A stretch of DNA of 5,974 nt, from assembly GCA_025456105.1 (NCBI GenBank), contig JALOLG010000111.1, positions 1 through 5,974 of the forward strand. Direction: 5' to 3'. This document shows, piece by piece, positions 1 to 5,974 of this stretch. The stretch is from Ilumatobacteraceae bacterium. Its GTDB lineage: Bacteria; Actinomycetota; Acidimicrobiia; Acidimicrobiales; Ilumatobacteraceae. Position 1 is the first letter of the stretch; every line of letters begins with the position of its first letter. The translations under genes and the position numbers were made by a program. The notes beneath the pieces were generated by a model. That model made no database searches and was not told the origin of the DNA. It was given only the letters and a program-made list of their open reading frames with translations.

Positions 1-729
1 GTGACCGGCGGGCGCGTGGTGAAGGGCACCAACTTCGTCGGGCTGCGCGACGCCGGTGACCCGGTCGAGCTGGCCGCCCGCTACGACGCCGAGGGCGCCG
101 ACGAGCTCGTGTTCCTCGACATCACGGCGTCGAGCGACGGACGCGACACCACGGTGGACATGGTGTACCGCGTGGCCGAGCAGGTGTTCATCCCGTTCAC
201 GGTGGGCGGCGGCATCCGGTCGCTCGACGACGCCCGGCGCATGCTGCGTGCGGGCGCCGACAAGGTGAGCGTCAACACCTCGGCGGTGCAGCGGCCCGAG
301 CTGATCGCCGAGATCGCCGAGGAGTTCGGCTCCCAGTGCGTCGTCTGCGCGATCGATGCCAAGCGCACTGCCGACGATGGGTCGTGGACGGTCTACCTCC
401 ACGGTGGCCGCACGCCGACGGGCATCGACGCGGTCGAGTGGGCGGCACGGTCGACTTCGCTCGGCGCGGGCGAGATCCTGCTCACGTCGATGGACCGCGA
501 CGGCACCCGCGAGGGGTTCGACCTCGAGCTCACCGCCGCCGTCGCCGGTGCGGTCACGGTGCCCGTGATCGCCAGCGGCGGGGTCGGCACGCTCGATCAC
601 CTCGTCGACGGGGTGCTGCTCGGCGGCGCCGACGCCGTGCTCGCCGCGTCGATCTTCCACTTCGGCGAGCACACGATCGCCGAGGCCAAGCAGGTGATGT
701 CCGCCGCCGGCATCACCGTCCGCCCCTGA
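1..729 (+). CDS. hisF: Imidazole glycerol phosphate synthase cyclase subunit HisF (5' end outside the window)
   Basis: HisF is the cyclase half of the cytoplasmic HisF-HisH complex. It uses ammonia from HisH to convert PRFAR into imidazole glycerol phosphate and AICAR, linking histidine and purine synthesis. The 242 visible residues form a (beta/alpha)8 barrel typical of the family. Seen are GRVVKGTNF at the N-end, FLDITAS (38-44), the phosphate-binding VGGGI (68-72), AIDAKR (117-122) with catalytic Asp119, LTSMDRDGT (161-169) and the second phosphate loop ASGGVG (191-196). Asp119 matches Asp130 of Thermotoga maritima HisF (numbering from memory), implying that exactly 11 residues are missing. 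The GTG at base 1 is therefore most likely an internal Val (the V of the conserved CLDV), not the start. The missing part should carry the other catalytic Asp (Asp11). The C-end is intact and the stop is TGA at 727-729. No histidine gene follows, so hisF is probably the last his gene of its unit. Identification is very secure. Confidence 0.97.
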   Translation: MTGGRVVKGTNFVGLRDAGDPVELAARYDAEGADELVFLDITASSDGRDTTVDMVYRVAEQVFIPFTVGGGIRSLDDARRMLRAGADKVSVNTSAVQRPELIAEIAEEFGSQCVVCAIDAKRTADDGSWTVYLHGGRTPTGIDAVEWAARSTSLGAGEILLTSMDRDGTREGFDLELTAAVAGAVTVPVIASGGVGTLDHLVDGVLLGGADAVLAASIFHFGEHTIAEAKQVMSAAGITVRP

Positions 730-731
730 CG

Positions 732-812
732 ACCCGAGTGCCAGCGTCGCCCCGAGTGCCATCGGATGCCGGGGCGCGCTGGTGGCACTCGGACGGACGC
801 TGGCACTCGGGT
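732..812. repeat. Nested inverted repeat with four copies of CCGAGTGCCA in the hisF-crotonase gap
   Basis: The 102-base gap after hisF is dominated by a palindrome. The outer arms, 732-748 (ACCCGAGTGCCAGCGTC) and 796-812, are perfect 17-bp reverse complements. Inside them a 10-bp pair, 752-761 (CCGAGTGCCA) and 783-792, is also perfect. The 10-mer therefore occurs twice forward (734, 752) and twice inverted (783, 801), with an 18-base step on each side. Folded, it gives a 17-bp stem, a 3x3 internal loop, a 10-bp stem and a 21-base loop. No T-run follows, so it is not a classical intrinsic terminator. It could still end hisF transcription, act as a dimeric operator for the crotonase promoter (the right arm ends 6 bases before the putative -10), or be a REP-like dispersed element. 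The repeat structure is directly visible; its role is inferred. Confidence 0.9.
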
Positions 813-818
813 GGGACC

Positions 819-824
819 TAGGGT
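819..824 (+). promoter_or_regulatory. Putative -10 box (TAGGGT) of a leaderless promoter for the crotonase gene
   Basis: TAGGGT fits the actinobacterial TANNNT -10 consensus and lies 7 bases before the ATG at 832. That spacing puts the transcription start at or next to the A of the ATG, giving a leaderless mRNA. No TTGACA-like -35 is seen at the usual distance; that region falls in the right arm of the upstream palindrome. A GAGGG at 826-830 is only one base from the ATG, too close to work as a ribosome binding site, which favours the leaderless reading. This is inferred from motif and spacing only. Confidence 0.6.
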
Positions 825-831
825 CGAGGGC

Positions 832-1548
832 ATGACGAGGGACGCGCTGACGACGGAACGACTCGACCGGGTGCTCGTGCTGCACCTCGACGACGGCAAG
901 GCGAACGCGCTGTCGGCCGAGCTCATCGGGGCGATCCGGTCGGCGCTCGCCCAGGCCGAGGACGACGACACGATCGGGGCCGTCGTGCTCCACGGCCGTG
1001 AGGGCCGGTTCTGCGCCGGCTTCGACCTCGGCGTGATGATGGGCGGCGACCTGCGAGCCGTCTCGTCGCTCGTGTCCGACGGCGGCGATCTGGTGGCCGC
1101 GCTCTACGGCGCCTCGGTGCCGGTGGTCGCGGCCTGCACCGGCCACGCGCTCGCCGCAGGTGCGCTGCTGCTGCTCGGGTGCGACGTGCGGGTGGGCGCC
1201 GACGTGCCGGCCAAGATCGGCCTCAACGAGGTGGCGATCAAGATGGTGCTGCCCGGCTGGGCGCTCACGATCGCGGAGGAGCGGCTCAGCCGCCGCCATC
1301 TCCAGCGGGCGATCGTGAACGCCCGCGTGACCGGTCCGGCCCACGCCGTCGACGTCGGCTACCTCGACGAGGTCGTGCCGGCCGACGAGCTGCTCGCCAC
1401 TGCAGTCGCCCGCGCCGACGAGCTGGCCGCCACGCTCGACCCGGCGGCCTACCGGGGCACGATCACCGCGCTCCGCGGCCCCACCCTGCGCCGGATGGCC
1501 GAGCAGGTGGCCGCCGACCGTGCGGCGGGCTCCGTGCCGACGGCGTAG
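832..1548 (+). CDS. Enoyl-CoA hydratase/isomerase (crotonase) family protein, EchA3-like
   Basis: A 238-residue crotonase-fold protein expected to bind an acyl-CoA thioester in the cytoplasm. The fold shows in DDGKANAL (20-27), the first oxyanion-hole segment GRFCAGFDL (58-66), the second segment CTGHALAAGA (102-111) and the NEVAIKM region (132-138). Aligned by eye to rat mitochondrial hydratase, Glu133 matches the second catalytic glutamate (Glu164), but the first (Glu144) is Leu112. Simple crotonyl-CoA hydration is therefore doubtful. The CTGHA...GA and NEVAI pattern resembles, from memory, mycobacterial EchA3-type proteins of uncertain substrate. The start at 832 is preferred over an in-frame ATG at 766. 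The earlier ATG lies in the palindrome loop and would add 22 unconserved residues, while 832 has a TANNNT box at leaderless spacing. At 238 residues it is slightly shorter than typical hydratases (about 255-260). The stop TAG is 9 bases before the aldo/keto reductase gene. The family is secure; the reaction is not. Confidence 0.9.
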   Translation: MTRDALTTERLDRVLVLHLDDGKANALSAELIGAIRSALAQAEDDDTIGAVVLHGREGRFCAGFDLGVMMGGDLRAVSSLVSDGGDLVAALYGASVPVVAACTGHALAAGALLLLGCDVRVGADVPAKIGLNEVAIKMVLPGWALTIAEERLSRRHLQRAIVNARVTGPAHAVDVGYLDEVVPADELLATAVARADELAATLDPAAYRGTITALRGPTLRRMAEQVAADRAAGSVPTA

Positions 1549-1551
1549 GTT
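1546..1551 (+). promoter_or_regulatory. Putative -10 box (TAGGTT) overlapping the crotonase stop codon
   Basis: TAGGTT fits TANNNT and sits 6 bases before the ATG at 1558. Its first three bases are the TAG stop of the crotonase gene. The spacing suits a leaderless transcript of the aldo/keto reductase. No Shine-Dalgarno-like sequence lies in the 9-base gap (GTTCCGGCC). Part of the match is forced, because any TAG stop supplies the T and A; only the final T is independent support. The reductase may instead, or also, be read from the crotonase transcript. Confidence 0.45.
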
Positions 1552-1557
1552 CCGGCC

Positions 1558-2541
1558 ATGCCGTTCCCCAACCCCGCCATGGAGTACCGCCGGCTCGGCC
1601 GCAGCGGTCTGAAGGTCAGCGTCCTGTCGTTCGGGAGCTGGGTCACCTTCGACAACCAGCTCGGCGTCGACACCGCGCTCGAGTGCATGGAGGCAGCCCA
1701 CGAGCACGGCTGCAACTTCTTCGACAACGCCGAGGCCTACGCCGGCGGCAAGAGCGAGGAGATCATGGGCGAGGTGATCGCCCGCCTCGGCTGGCCCCGC
1801 TGGTCGTACGTCGTGACCACCAAGGTGTTCTGGGGGATCCACGGCGACGTGCCGAACATGCGCAACACGCTGAACCGCAAGTACTTGATGCACGCCATCG
1901 ACGGCTCGCTCGAGCGGTTCGGCCTCGACTTCGTCGACGTCCTGTACTGCCACCGCTCCGACCCCGACACGCCGCTCGAGGAGACGGTGTGGGCGATGAG
2001 CGACATCGTCAGCTCGGGCAAGGCGCTCTACTGGGGCACGAGCGAGTGGTCGGCCGACGAGATCGTGGCGGCGATCCAGATCGCCGAGCGGCACCACCTC
2101 CACAAGCCGGTGACGGAGCAGTCGCAGTACAACCTGCTCGAGCGCAAGCGGGTCGAGCGCGAGTACGCGCGCCTCGTCGCCGATCACGGCTACGGCAACA
2201 CGATCTGGAGCCCGCTCGCGTCGGGCGTGCTCACCGGCAAGTACCGCGACGGCATCCCGGAGGGCTCACGGGGCGCGCTCGGCGGCTACGAGTGGCTGCG
2301 CGATCGGCTCACCGCGTCGGAGACCATCGCGAAGGTCGAGAACCTCCGGCCGATCGCCGAGGAGCTGGGTTGCACCATGGCGCAGCTGTCGCTCGCCTGG
2401 TGCACGCTCAACCCGGCGGTCTCGAGCGTGATCACGGGCGCCAGCCGGGTGGAGCAGGTCCACGACAACTTCGGCGCGCTCGCGGTGATCCCGCTGCTCA
2501 CGCCCGAGGTGGTCGAGCGCATCGAGGCCGCCGTCCGCTGA
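1558..2541 (+). CDS. Aldo/keto reductase, potassium-channel beta-subunit-like (NADPH-dependent oxidoreductase)
   Basis: A 327-residue soluble TIM-barrel oxidoreductase, full length for its family, expected to reduce aldehydes or ketones with NADPH. The opening [12 protein letters not shown] (10-21) is the usual N-terminal strand pair. The catalytic tetrad is complete: Asp56 and Tyr61 in FFDNAEAY, Lys89 in TTKVFWG and His132 in [13 protein letters not shown]. Cofactor-binding segments are EQSQYN (187-192), [12 protein letters not shown] (218-229) and [11 protein letters not shown] (294-304). These match the Kv-beta/AKR6-like branch, which includes many bacterial enzymes with no channel partner; no potassium channel gene is in view. 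The start at 1558 follows a TANNNT box and is the first start after the in-frame TAG at 1546. An ATG at 1579 (MEYRRLG) is a possible alternative that would remove seven unconserved residues. It may share a transcript with the crotonase gene 9 bases upstream. The physiological substrate is unknown. Confidence 0.93.
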   Translation: MPFPNPAMEYRRLGRSGLKVSVLSFGSWVTFDNQLGVDTALECMEAAHEHGCNFFDNAEAYAGGKSEEIMGEVIARLGWPRWSYVVTTKVFWGIHGDVPNMRNTLNRKYLMHAIDGSLERFGLDFVDVLYCHRSDPDTPLEETVWAMSDIVSSGKALYWGTSEWSADEIVAAIQIAERHHLHKPVTEQSQYNLLERKRVEREYARLVADHGYGNTIWSPLASGVLTGKYRDGIPEGSRGALGGYEWLRDRLTASETIAKVENLRPIAEELGCTMAQLSLAWCTLNPAVSSVITGASRVEQVHDNFGALAVIPLLTPEVVERIEAAVR

Positions 2542-2561
2542 CGCCGAACCCACTGCGAGCC

Positions 2562-2578
2562 GGCGCCCGTAGGGCGTC
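2562..2578 (+). other. Short hairpin in the gap between the reductase and ABC genes
   Basis: Bases 2562-2568 (GGCGCCC) can pair with 2572-2578 (GGGCGTC) around the 3-base loop GTA, giving seven pairs, one of them G-U. There is no T-run after it, and short GC hairpins are frequent by chance in such DNA. It could be a weak terminator for the reductase gene or mean nothing. The TAG at 2570-2572 within it is in frame with the ABC gene, so that gene cannot start further upstream. Confidence 0.25.
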
Positions 2579-2583
2579 AGACT
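2578..2583 (+). promoter_or_regulatory. Weak -10-like hexamer (CAGACT) ahead of the first ABC gene
   Basis: CAGACT keeps the A at position 2 and the T at position 6 of TANNNT and lies exactly 7 bases before the GTG at 2591, the same distance as the box ahead of the crotonase ATG. The first T is missing. No ribosome binding site at normal distance precedes the GTG; the only purine run, GCGGG at 2585-2589, nearly touches it. A leaderless start is plausible but weakly supported. TAGGGC at 2570-2575 is another -10 candidate that would give a leader of roughly 8 bases. Confidence 0.3.
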
Positions 2584-2590
2584 CGCGGGC

Positions 2591-4384
2591 GTGTCCTCGC
2601 AGCGGACGTCCCGCTGGCGCGCCCTCGTCGCCCTGCTGATCCCCGACCGGGGCCGGTGGATCGCGCTCGGCGTGCTGGCGGGGGTCGCGGCGGCGCTCAC
2701 GCTCGCCGGGCCGCTCGTGCTGCGCCGGATCGTCGACGACGCCACCGCGGGCACCACCGCGGCGGCGGTGGCTCGGCTGGCCGTCGTGTACCTGGTGATC
2801 GCGATGGCGGCGCAGGCCACCCTCGTGGTGATCTCGTGGTGGGCCACCACGTCGGCGTGGCGCACCACCAACGAGCTGCGCATCCGCATGGCGCGCCACG
2901 TGCTCGGGCTCGACCACGAGTTCCATCGCACGCACACCCCAGGTGAGCTGATCCAGCGGGTCGACGGCGACGTCACGTCGGTGTCGGACTTCCTCGGCCG
3001 GGTCGTGCCGCGCGCCCTCGGCGCGGTGCTGCTGCTCGTCGGGATGGTGGTCGTGCTGACCGTCATCGACGTGCGGCTCGGGCTCGCGCTGGTCGCCTAC
3101 ATCGCCGTCGCGCTCGTGGTGCTGGTGCGCGGGCGCGATCGTGCGGTCGACGAGTCGGAGGACGAGATGGGCTCGTACGCCCGCCTCTACGGCGGGATCG
3201 AGGAGCGGCTGGTCGCGGCGGAGGACCTGCGTGCGAACGGCGCGCTCGGTCATGTGATGTGGCGCTTCGTGGAGGACAGCGCCGGCGCGATGCAGAGCTC
3301 CGAGCGGCGGGAGCGGGCCTTCATGCGCATGTGGTGGACCGTGCAGATGGCGGTGATGCTCGGGTCGGCGGCTTCGCTGGTGGCGAGCGCGGTCGCGGTG
3401 GCGAACGGCTGGATGACCCTCGGCACCGCCTTCTTGCTGCTGCAGTACGTGCTGCTCGTGTCGCGCCCGCTCGAGAACCTCGTGGAGGAGCTCGAGACGG
3501 TGCAGAAGGCGACCGGGGCGATGGTGCGCGTGCTCGACCTGCTCGACCGCCGGCCCGGTGTGGTCGACCGCGGCACGACGTCGCCGCCGGCCGGGCCGCT
3601 CGGCGTGCGGTTCGTCGACGTGTCGTTCGACTACGGCGACGGCGCACCCGTGCTGTCGCACGTCGACCTCGAGCTGCGGCCAGGACGCCGCCTGGGCGTG
3701 GTCGGTCGCACCGGCAGCGGCAAGACCACGGCGTCGCGCCTGGTGCTGCGACTCGTGGAGGCGACGTCCGGTCGCGTCGAGCTGGGTGGCGTGCCGATCG
3801 CCGACATCCCGCTGGCGGAGCTGCGACACCGAGTGGCGTCGATCCCCCAGGAGGTCGAGCTGTTCACGGGCTCGGTCCGCGACAACGTCACGCTCTTCGA
3901 CGATGGCCCCAGCGACGCCGAGGTGGAGGCGGCGCTGCGCGCCGTCGGTCTCGACGCGCTCGTCGACGGTGGCATCGATCGCGAGCTGGGTGCCGGTGGC
4001 ACCGGGATGTCGGCGGGGGAGGCGCAGCTCCTCTCGCTCGCCCGCGTGTGGGTGCGGCATCCCGACCTGGTGGTGCTCGACGAGGCGACGGCGCGCATCG
4101 ATCCGGCCACCGAGGCCCGCCTGGCGGCTGCGGTCGATCGGCTCACGGCGGGTCGCACGACGATCGTCATCGCCCATCGGCTCTCGACGCTCCACCGCGT
4201 CGACGACGTGGTCGTGCTCGACCACGGGTGCGTCGTCGAGCACGGCACCCGCGAGACCCTCGCCGCCGATCCCGGGAGCCGGTTCCACCGCCTGCTCGCG
4301 CTCGAAGCGGCACAGCGGGTGGAGACCCTCGACGAGCTCGACGAGCTGGAGTCGCTGGACGCGGCGGGGGAGGTGACGTCGTGA
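2591..4384 (+). CDS. ABC exporter half-transporter, permease fused to ATPase (subunit with Walker B Glu and MSAGE signature)
   Basis: A 597-residue type IV (ABCB-like) half-transporter in the cytoplasmic membrane. Six hydrophobic segments are visible by eye, at about residues 22-44, 62-83, 142-160, 162-181, 250-271 and 277-294. An ATPase domain follows from about 338. It has Walker A GRTGSGKT (372-379), Q-loop Gln420, Walker B LVVLDEAT (493-500) with catalytic Glu498, D-loop ARID and switch His529. The signature is MSAGE (473-477) instead of LSGGQ. The same SAGEAQLLSLAR pattern occurs, from memory, in a family of paired bacterial ABC proteins. The GTG at 2591 is the first start codon after an in-frame TAG at 2570. 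The C-terminal tail is acidic (LDELDELESLD, 580-590). Its stop overlaps the next gene by 4 bases, so the two subunits are probably made together and dimerise. The substrate is unknown; lipid, peptide or drug export are all possible. Confidence 0.93.
   Translation: MSSQRTSRWRALVALLIPDRGRWIALGVLAGVAAALTLAGPLVLRRIVDDATAGTTAAAVARLAVVYLVIAMAAQATLVVISWWATTSAWRTTNELRIRMARHVLGLDHEFHRTHTPGELIQRVDGDVTSVSDFLGRVVPRALGAVLLLVGMVVVLTVIDVRLGLALVAYIAVALVVLVRGRDRAVDESEDEMGSYARLYGGIEERLVAAEDLRANGALGHVMWRFVEDSAGAMQSSERRERAFMRMWWTVQMAVMLGSAASLVASAVAVANGWMTLGTAFLLLQYVLLVSRPLENLVEELETVQKATGAMVRVLDLLDRRPGVVDRGTTSPPAGPLGVRFVDVSFDYGDGAPVLSHVDLELRPGRRLGVVGRTGSGKTTASRLVLRLVEATSGRVELGGVPIADIPLAELRHRVASIPQEVELFTGSVRDNVTLFDDGPSDAEVEAALRAVGLDALVDGGIDRELGAGGTGMSAGEAQLLSLARVWVRHPDLVVLDEATARIDPATEARLAAAVDRLTAGRTTIVIAHRLSTLHRVDDVVVLDHGCVVEHGTRETLAADPGSRFHRLLALEAAQRVETLDELDELESLDAAGEVTS
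4369..4376 (+). promoter_or_regulatory. Strong ribosome binding site (GGAGGTGA) for the second ABC subunit
   Basis: GGAGGTGA is fully complementary to the anti-Shine-Dalgarno region of 16S rRNA (UCACCUCC). The GGAGG core ends 7 bases before the GTG at 4381. It lies inside the last codons of the upstream ABC gene and fixes the start at 4381. It is the only strong ribosome binding site next to a start codon in the window. Confidence 0.85.
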
Positions 4385-5974
4385 GCGTGTTCCGCCTCTC
4401 GTGGCGCGCCATCCACCACGAGCCCCGCAGCTTCTGGAGCGGGATGGTGTTCTGGCTCGTGTTCTTCACCATGCCCGCGTTCACGGGCTACGCCCTCGGG
4501 CGCGCGTTCGACGCGCTGTCCGACGGGCGCACCGATGCCGTCGTCGCCTGGGCGGTGGCGATGGTGGTGGGCGAGGTGATCCGCATGGCCTCGATCCAGA
4601 TCGGGGCCGTGCTCTGGACCCGGTCGTGGGTGCACATCCAGACGCTGCTGCGCGCCAACATGCTCGCCGCCCAGCTCGCGAGCGGCGGCCGCGAGGCGGG
4701 CACGCCCGTCGGATCGGCGGGGGAGTCGCTCACCCACTTCCGCGACGACACCGAGGACGTCGCCATGTACGTCGACGGTCTCATCGACGTGTCGGGTGGC
4801 GTGGCGTTCACGGCGATCGCGGCCGCCGTGCTCGGGGCGAGCGGTGTGGGGTTCGCGGTCGTCATGGTGATCCCGCTGGCCTCGGTGGTCGTCGTCACCT
4901 GGTCGCTCGACGGCCGCATCAAGCGCTATCGGGCGGCCGATCGGGCGGCGACGGCGGCGGTGACCGGCTTCGTGGGCGACGTGATGGCTGCCGCCACGAC
5001 GGTGAAGGTGAACGACGCGAGCGAGCCGGTGCTGCGCCGCCTCGCCGTGCTGGCCGAGCGCCGCCGCCACACGGCGGTGCGCGACCGCGTGCTGGAAGAC
5101 GGCGTGATGGCCTTCAGCGACGGCGCGGCCGACGTGAGCCTGGGCCTCGTGCTCCTGGTGGGTGCCGGCGCGATCGCGAGCGGCGAGTTCGGCATCGCGC
5201 AGCTCGCGCTCCTCACGGCGTACGTGGGCTGGCTGAGCTTCCTGCCGCGCATGATCGGCCGGCTCCTGGCACGCCGCAAGCAGGCGGCGGTCGCCTTCGA
5301 CCGCATGCGCGCCTTGGTGGCCGAGCAGGAGGCCGCCGCCACGGTGCACGACCGCGAGCTGCCGGTGGCCCACTGGCAGGTGCGGATCCGCCCGGAGGCC
5401 GAGCGGCCCGAGCGGGTGCCGCTCGAGCGGCTCGACGTGCGCCACCTGACGGCCCGCTACGACACCGGTGGGGGCATCGACGACGTGTCGTTCACCATCG
5501 AGCGCGGCACCGTGACGGTGGTGACCGGTGAGGTGGGGTCGGGGAAGTCGACGCTGCTGCGCGCGGTCCTGGGTCTCGACTGGCAGGCCCGCACCGCCGG
5601 TGCGTCGAGCGGCGAGGTGCGCTGGAACGGCCGCGTCATCCCCGACCGGGCGGCGTTCCTGGTGCCGCCCAACGCGGCCTACCTCTCGCAGGTGCCCCAG
5701 CTCGTGTCCGATTCGGTGGCCGACAACATCGCGCTCGGACCGCCTCGCCTCGCCGACGTGGAGGAGGCGCTGCGGCTCGCTGCGCTCGACACCGACGTGG
5801 CCGGCCTCCCGGCCGGCGTCGACACCCTGGTGGGCCCGCGCGGCGTCCGGCTGTCGGGTGGGCAGCGCCAGCGGCTCGCCACGGCCCGCGCGCTGGTGCA
5901 CGCGCCCGAGCTGCTCGTGCTCGACGATCTGTCGAGCGCGCTCGACGTGGAGACCGAGCTCGAGCTGTGGCGCC
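4381..5974 (+). CDS. ABC exporter half-transporter, permease fused to ATPase (subunit with LSGGQ and degenerate Walker B; 3' end outside the window)
   Basis: A reading frame open from GTG 4381 to the window edge, giving 531 residues with the C-end missing. It is the partner of the preceding ABC subunit. Hydrophobic segments lie near residues 20-40, 54-76, 137-152, 155-174, 250-268 and 272-290. The ATPase domain starts near 350. It has Walker A GEVGSGKST (383-391), Q-loop Gln437, a perfect LSGGQ (491-495), Walker B LLVLDD (511-516) and D-loop SALD (519-522). The residue after the Walker B Asp is Asp516 (GAT at 5926-5928) where active ATPases have Glu, so its own ATP site is predicted to hydrolyse poorly. 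The stretch from Walker A to Q-loop is about 6 residues longer than in the partner. GTG 4381 overlaps the upstream stop as GTGA and has a strong ribosome binding site, indicating translational coupling. The switch His and the stop codon lie beyond the window. Fold and pairing are secure; the substrate is unknown. Confidence 0.93.
   Translation, partial: MSVFRLSWRAIHHEPRSFWSGMVFWLVFFTMPAFTGYALGRAFDALSDGRTDAVVAWAVAMVVGEVIRMASIQIGAVLWTRSWVHIQTLLRANMLAAQLASGGREAGTPVGSAGESLTHFRDDTEDVAMYVDGLIDVSGGVAFTAIAAAVLGASGVGFAVVMVIPLASVVVVTWSLDGRIKRYRAADRAATAAVTGFVGDVMAAATTVKVNDASEPVLRRLAVLAERRRHTAVRDRVLEDGVMAFSDGAADVSLGLVLLVGAGAIASGEFGIAQLALLTAYVGWLSFLPRMIGRLLARRKQAAVAFDRMRALVAEQEAAATVHDRELPVAHWQVRIRPEAERPERVPLERLDVRHLTARYDTGGGIDDVSFTIERGTVTVVTGEVGSGKSTLLRAVLGLDWQARTAGASSGEVRWNGRVIPDRAAFLVPPNAAYLSQVPQLVSDSVADNIALGPPRLADVEEALRLAALDTDVAGLPAGVDTLVGPRGVRLSGGQRQRLATARALVHAPELLVLDDLSSALDVETELELWR

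Noticed and set aside
1..3. GTG at the first base as the true hisF start.
   Set aside because: The HisF N-terminal strand with CLDV and a catalytic Asp is missing. Aligning Asp119 to T. maritima Asp130 shows that 11 residues lie upstream of the window.
766..831. Upstream ATG start for the crotonase gene, adding 22 residues.
   Set aside because: It starts within the loop of the palindrome, the added residues (MPGRAGGTR...) look unlike the family, and the ATG at 832 has better promoter spacing.
1546..1560. Crotonase-reductase fusion by TAG read-through, since both genes share a frame.
   Set aside because: Sharing one of three frames is common by chance. No read-through context or linker-like sequence is evident, and the reductase has its own ATG and a complete N-terminus.
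1558..2541. The reductase as a working potassium channel beta subunit.
   Set aside because: The similarity is to the enzyme fold shared by many bacterial reductases, and no channel gene is visible nearby.
1179..2639. A 486-codon + strand frame crossing the crotonase, reductase and ABC starts.
   Set aside because: It is an Arg/Gly/Ala-rich shadow in another frame of three recognised genes, with no motif of its own.
2498..4288. A 596-codon antisense open frame opposite the first ABC gene.
   Set aside because: Its translation is dominated by His, Arg, Asp and Gln with no recognisable domain, and it lies opposite a gene with clear ABC motifs. Long antisense frames are expected when third codon positions are almost all G or C.
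4401..5531. A 376-codon + strand frame inside the second ABC gene.
   Set aside because: It is Arg/Gly-rich low-complexity translation. The real gene is the frame starting at 4381, which has membrane segments, Walker A, LSGGQ and Walker B and runs off the window.
3631..5901. A 756-codon antisense open frame spanning both ABC genes.
   Set aside because: Its N-terminal two-thirds are His/Arg-rich and the rest Ser/Arg-rich, with no domain, and it covers two well-supported genes on the other strand. It is a composition artefact.

Overview
This is a very GC-rich window in which every supported gene lies on the + strand. It looks like chromosomal DNA from a high-GC actinobacterium. Three things point that way: strong G/C preference at third codon positions, short intergenic gaps, and TANNNT -10 hexamers placed 6-7 bases before start codons, as in leaderless transcripts. 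The Acidimicrobiia (Ilumatobacter-like) would fit, but that is an inference from style and not a proven placement.

Layout: (1) 1-729 is the 3' part of hisF, the cyclase subunit of imidazole glycerol phosphate synthase. The window opens at about residue 12 of the protein. (2) 730-831 is an intergenic gap filled by a nested palindrome carrying four copies of a 10-bp motif, followed by a leaderless-type promoter. (3) 832-1548 is a small crotonase-fold (enoyl-CoA hydratase family) protein. (4) 1558-2541 is an aldo/keto reductase of the potassium-channel-beta-like type. It lies 9 bases downstream, and its putative -10 box overlaps the stop codon of the crotonase gene. (5) 2591-4384 and 4381-5974 (running off the right edge) are two half-size ABC exporters, each a membrane domain fused to an ATPase domain. 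They overlap by 4 bases (GTGA) and very probably form a heterodimer.

How the genes work together: hisF belongs to histidine (and AICAR) synthesis and is probably the end of an upstream his cluster. The crotonase and the reductase are individually recognisable, but nothing shows a shared pathway. The ABC pair is the clearest functional unit. The first subunit has a complete Walker B glutamate but a changed signature (MSAGE). The second has a perfect LSGGQ but Asp in place of the catalytic Glu. Together they predict one consensus and one degenerate ATP site.

No tRNA, rRNA, CRISPR array, insertion sequence, phage gene or defence system was seen. The window looks like ordinary chromosomal gene content. 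The points most worth a second look are the hisF-downstream palindrome, the leaderless start signals and the ABC asymmetry.
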